Positions 24,395 to 26,099 of a DNA stretch of 26,099 nt are shown piece after piece. Under the pieces are notes generated by a model that saw nothing but the letters and a program-made list of their open reading frames with translations, ran no database searches and was not told the DNA's origin. Made by a program: the position numbers and the translations under genes. This stretch comes from Oligosphaeraceae bacterium (lineage in GTDB: Bacteria > Verrucomicrobiota > Lentisphaeria > Oligosphaerales > Oligosphaeraceae): positions 1 to 26,099 of the forward strand of contig JAAYYJ010000541.1 in assembly GCA_012515455.1 (NCBI GenBank). The letters are read 5' to 3'. Within the stretch, counting starts at the first letter, position 1. The number at the start of each line of letters is the position of its first letter.

Positions 24395-24469
24395 GCCAGC
24401 ATAGCTCAGGGGTAGAGCAGCTCATTCGTAATGAGCAGGTCGTGGGTTCAAATCCCACCGCTGGCTCCA
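24395..24469 (+). tRNA. tRNA-Thr, anticodon CGU, CCA encoded
   Basis: The cloverleaf is readable by eye. Acceptor GCCAGCA pairs with CGCTGGC, with an A-C mismatch at the innermost pair (7-66). The D arm is GCTC-AGGGGTA-GAGC. The anticodon arm is GCTCA-TTCGTAA-TGAGC with anticodon CGT, and the T arm is GTGGG-TTCAAAT-CCCAC. Discriminator T is followed by encoded CCA. The anticodon loop matches E. coli tRNA-Thr(CGU). It decodes ACG. Confidence 0.95.
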
Positions 24470-24474
24470 ATGTT

Positions 24475-24516
24475 AAGCCGCTTAACAATAGCAAGTTAAG
24501 CGGCTTCCTTGTTTTT
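24475..24516 (+). terminator. Strong Rho-independent terminator after tRNA-Thr
   Basis: AAGCCGCTTAAC (24475-24486) pairs perfectly over 12 bp with GTTAAGCGGCTT (24495-24506) around an AATAGCAA loop, followed by CCTTGTTTTT. It begins 6 bases after the tRNA CCA and ends transcription before the restriction-modification genes. Confidence 0.88.
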
Positions 24517-24678
24517 GAGAAAATACCGTGATATATTATCTCTGTTCCGATGATTCCTCTTGAGGGCGGATGCTGAGGTCCGGGGAGGGTCACACGGCTG
24601 CTCCGACGGCATCGGCGGAGGAGTGGCCATGCAGAAAATAAACGAGAAGCACTTCTGGCAGACGTTGGAAGAGGAACC

Positions 24679-25641
24679 ATGGCCAGCCCCAGCCTGTTTG
24701 CAAATACTTTTGTCCTGGCGGACTGCTTTCAGCCGGAAGCAGACGCCGTTCTTTACCCGGGTGATTGTCTGCGATTGCTGCAGCAGATACCGGATCGCAG
24801 CATCCAGCTGGTCGTCACTTCCCCCCCGTACAATATCGGCAAGGAATACGAGAAAAAACGCCAGCTGCAAGATTACATTCAGCTCCAGGAGCAGGTGATC
24901 CGGGAATGCGTGCGTGTACTCTCCGACACCGGCAGCATCTGCTGGGAAGTCGGAAACTATGTCGATAACGGTTCCATCATCCCGTTGGACATTGCCCTCT
25001 ATCCGGTCTTTAATTCCCTCGGCCTGGTCATGCGCAACCGCATAATCTGGAGCTTTGAACACGGTCTGCACTGTTCAAACCGGTTCTCCGGCCGTTATGA
25101 AACCATCCTCTGGTTTACCCGCGATACGGACACGTATGTCTTCAACCTTGATCCGGTGCGCATCCCGCAAAAATATCCCGGCAAAAAATATTTCAAAGGC
25201 CCGAAGGCCGGGCAGTATTCCTGCAACCCTCTCGGCAAGAATCCGGGTGATGTCTGGGACATTCCCAACGTCAAAAACAACCATGTAGAAAAAACTGAGC
25301 ATCCTTGCCAGTTCCCCGTTGAATTGATTGAACGCCTTGTGCTTTCCATGAGCAATGCAGCGGACTGGGTGCTTGATCCTTTCGTGGGAACAGGGACGTC
25401 CATCATTGCCGCCATACGGCAGGGAAGACGTGGTGCAGGAGCTGAAATCGAACCGAAATACATAGATATCGCCAGGGGGCGCATTCAGGCCGCTTTTGAC
25501 GGGACACTGAAGGTGCGCCCGATGAACAAGCCGAAATATGAACCGTCTGCTGCACCTAAACTGACGACCAGCCCCTGGCTGCCGACACAAGAATTTCAGC
25601 CTTCGAATCTGAATATTGAGGTGCCCCATGAAGATCGTTGA
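24679..25641 (+). CDS. Beta-class DNA methyltransferase (SPPY type) of a type II RM system
   Basis: A 320-residue DNA methyltransferase that would protect host DNA from the adjacent endonuclease. Catalytic motif IV TSPPYNIG (47-54) comes before SAM-binding motif I DPFVGTGT (233-240), the beta-class order. SPPY is common in N4-cytosine enzymes, and M.BglII is of that type, so m4C within a GATC-centred site is the best guess; N6-adenine is possible. GAGGA sits 3 bases before the ATG at 24679. A stronger GGAGGAG precedes another ATG at 24629 in a different frame. The stop overlaps the endonuclease start by 14 nt. GC is lower than in the genes to the left. Confidence 0.9.
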   Translation: MASPSLFANTFVLADCFQPEADAVLYPGDCLRLLQQIPDRSIQLVVTSPPYNIGKEYEKKRQLQDYIQLQEQVIRECVRVLSDTGSICWEVGNYVDNGSIIPLDIALYPVFNSLGLVMRNRIIWSFEHGLHCSNRFSGRYETILWFTRDTDTYVFNLDPVRIPQKYPGKKYFKGPKAGQYSCNPLGKNPGDVWDIPNVKNNHVEKTEHPCQFPVELIERLVLSMSNAADWVLDPFVGTGTSIIAAIRQGRRGAGAEIEPKYIDIARGRIQAAFDGTLKVRPMNKPKYEPSAAPKLTTSPWLPTQEFQPSNLNIEVPHEDR

Positions 25642-26099
25642 GCAATATTCTCACTTGAACGGTCTTGAATTTCTAATTGTCCACAAACCGGACCTGTGGC
25701 AGGAAATCCAGGATGTCATCTGTGATGTTGACGGAGAGCATTGCAAGGTAAAGGTGTCAAAGGAAAAGCGCACCCTTGACAAGCTTCTTTACAGCCCGGT
25801 GGAAATGAACCGGCAATTCAAGAAAAGACTGGAAGGCAAGGCTTGGAATGAAAGCCGGGTCAGCTACTGGGTGACCAGCGACCGAAAACTGATCCAGCAA
25901 ACCATGACCATGCAACCAGAGGACCAAAAGCAATACATTGAGCAAGCAGGACGAGTGCCAATTTTCAGTTATAACCAGACCGACTTTGTCAAAGAGCGTG
26001 TAGCCATGGAAGTACAGTTTGGCAAATACTCCTTTGTCGCCTATGACTTGTTTGTCAAGCACCTGGCTTTTTTCATCAGCGACAAGATAGATGTCGGTA
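25628..26099 (+). CDS. BglII/BstYI-family restriction endonuclease (3' end cut by window)
   Basis: 157 codons are visible from the ATG at 25628, which follows GAGGTG. The sequence resembles the Endonuc-BglII family: CKVKVSKEKRTLDKLLYSP, RVSYWVTSD, and the active-site block FSYNQTDFVKERVAMEVQFG. Asp119, Glu128 and Gln130 have the same spacing as BglII Asp84, Glu93 and Gln95, including the unusual Gln in place of the common catalytic Lys. KYSFVAYDLFVKHLAFF follows. Expected cleavage is at AGATCT or RGATCY, by family analogy. The gene overlaps the methyltransferase by 14 nt, so expression is probably coupled. The C-terminus lies beyond the window. Confidence 0.9.
   Translation, partial: MKIVEQYSHLNGLEFLIVHKPDLWQEIQDVICDVDGEHCKVKVSKEKRTLDKLLYSPVEMNRQFKKRLEGKAWNESRVSYWVTSDRKLIQQTMTMQPEDQKQYIEQAGRVPIFSYNQTDFVKERVAMEVQFGKYSFVAYDLFVKHLAFFISDKIDVG

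Noticed and set aside
24381..24680. 99-codon minus-strand frame containing LEPAVGFEPTTCSLRMS
   Set aside because: This is the well-known spurious peptide produced by translating the antisense of a tRNA gene; the tRNA-Thr explains it.

Overview
The window looks like a chromosomal segment of a GC-rich Gram-negative bacterium. Two putative lipoproteins with lipoboxes and LysM domains point to an outer membrane. The overall mix of genes would fit a member of the PVC superphylum such as Lentisphaerota, but that placement is inference only. Some proteins resemble Firmicutes forms (PurC-like) or cyanobacterial forms (the RarA fusion). The genes are densely packed, with many 4-nt ATGA overlaps and several apparent operons.

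Left part (1-9290). The tail of an unidentified gene is followed by a translationally coupled pair: a PHP-domain phosphoesterase and the nickel-insertion protein LarC, whose histidine-rich linker is encoded by six 18-bp repeats. Next comes the only large non-coding stretch, about 1.1 kb, containing an 11-unit tandem array of 38-40 bp. A GT-C type membrane glycosyltransferase then converges on rsmB. Next on the plus strand are a LysM lipoprotein, an Lrp/AsnC regulator overlapping a class I aminotransferase (alaR-alaT-like), and trmB.

Middle (9291-16280). An omega-amidase-like nitrilase, an HD phosphohydrolase and a HAD-IIA phosphatase lie on the plus strand. They face a minus-strand block of purC, a long RarA AAA+ ATPase with an extra methyltransferase-like C-terminal domain, and a second LysM lipoprotein.

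Right part (16370-24320). This is a tight plus-strand run: an HD hydrolase, a second PHP protein, a DEDDy exonuclease-like protein, a GT4 glycosyltransferase, the replication-restart helicase PriA, and an M20 amidohydrolase.

Right end (24395-26099). A tRNA-Thr(CGU) gene with a strong downstream hairpin is followed by a type II restriction-modification pair. It consists of a beta-class SPPY methyltransferase and an overlapping BglII/BstYI-family endonuclease, which is cut by the window edge. The pair has visibly lower GC than its neighbours and sits next to a tRNA gene, as expected of an acquired island.

The most unusual items are the 11-unit array, the RarA fusion, the RM pair beside the tRNA, and the histidine-repeat LarC. 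I did not find a clearly new multi-gene system.
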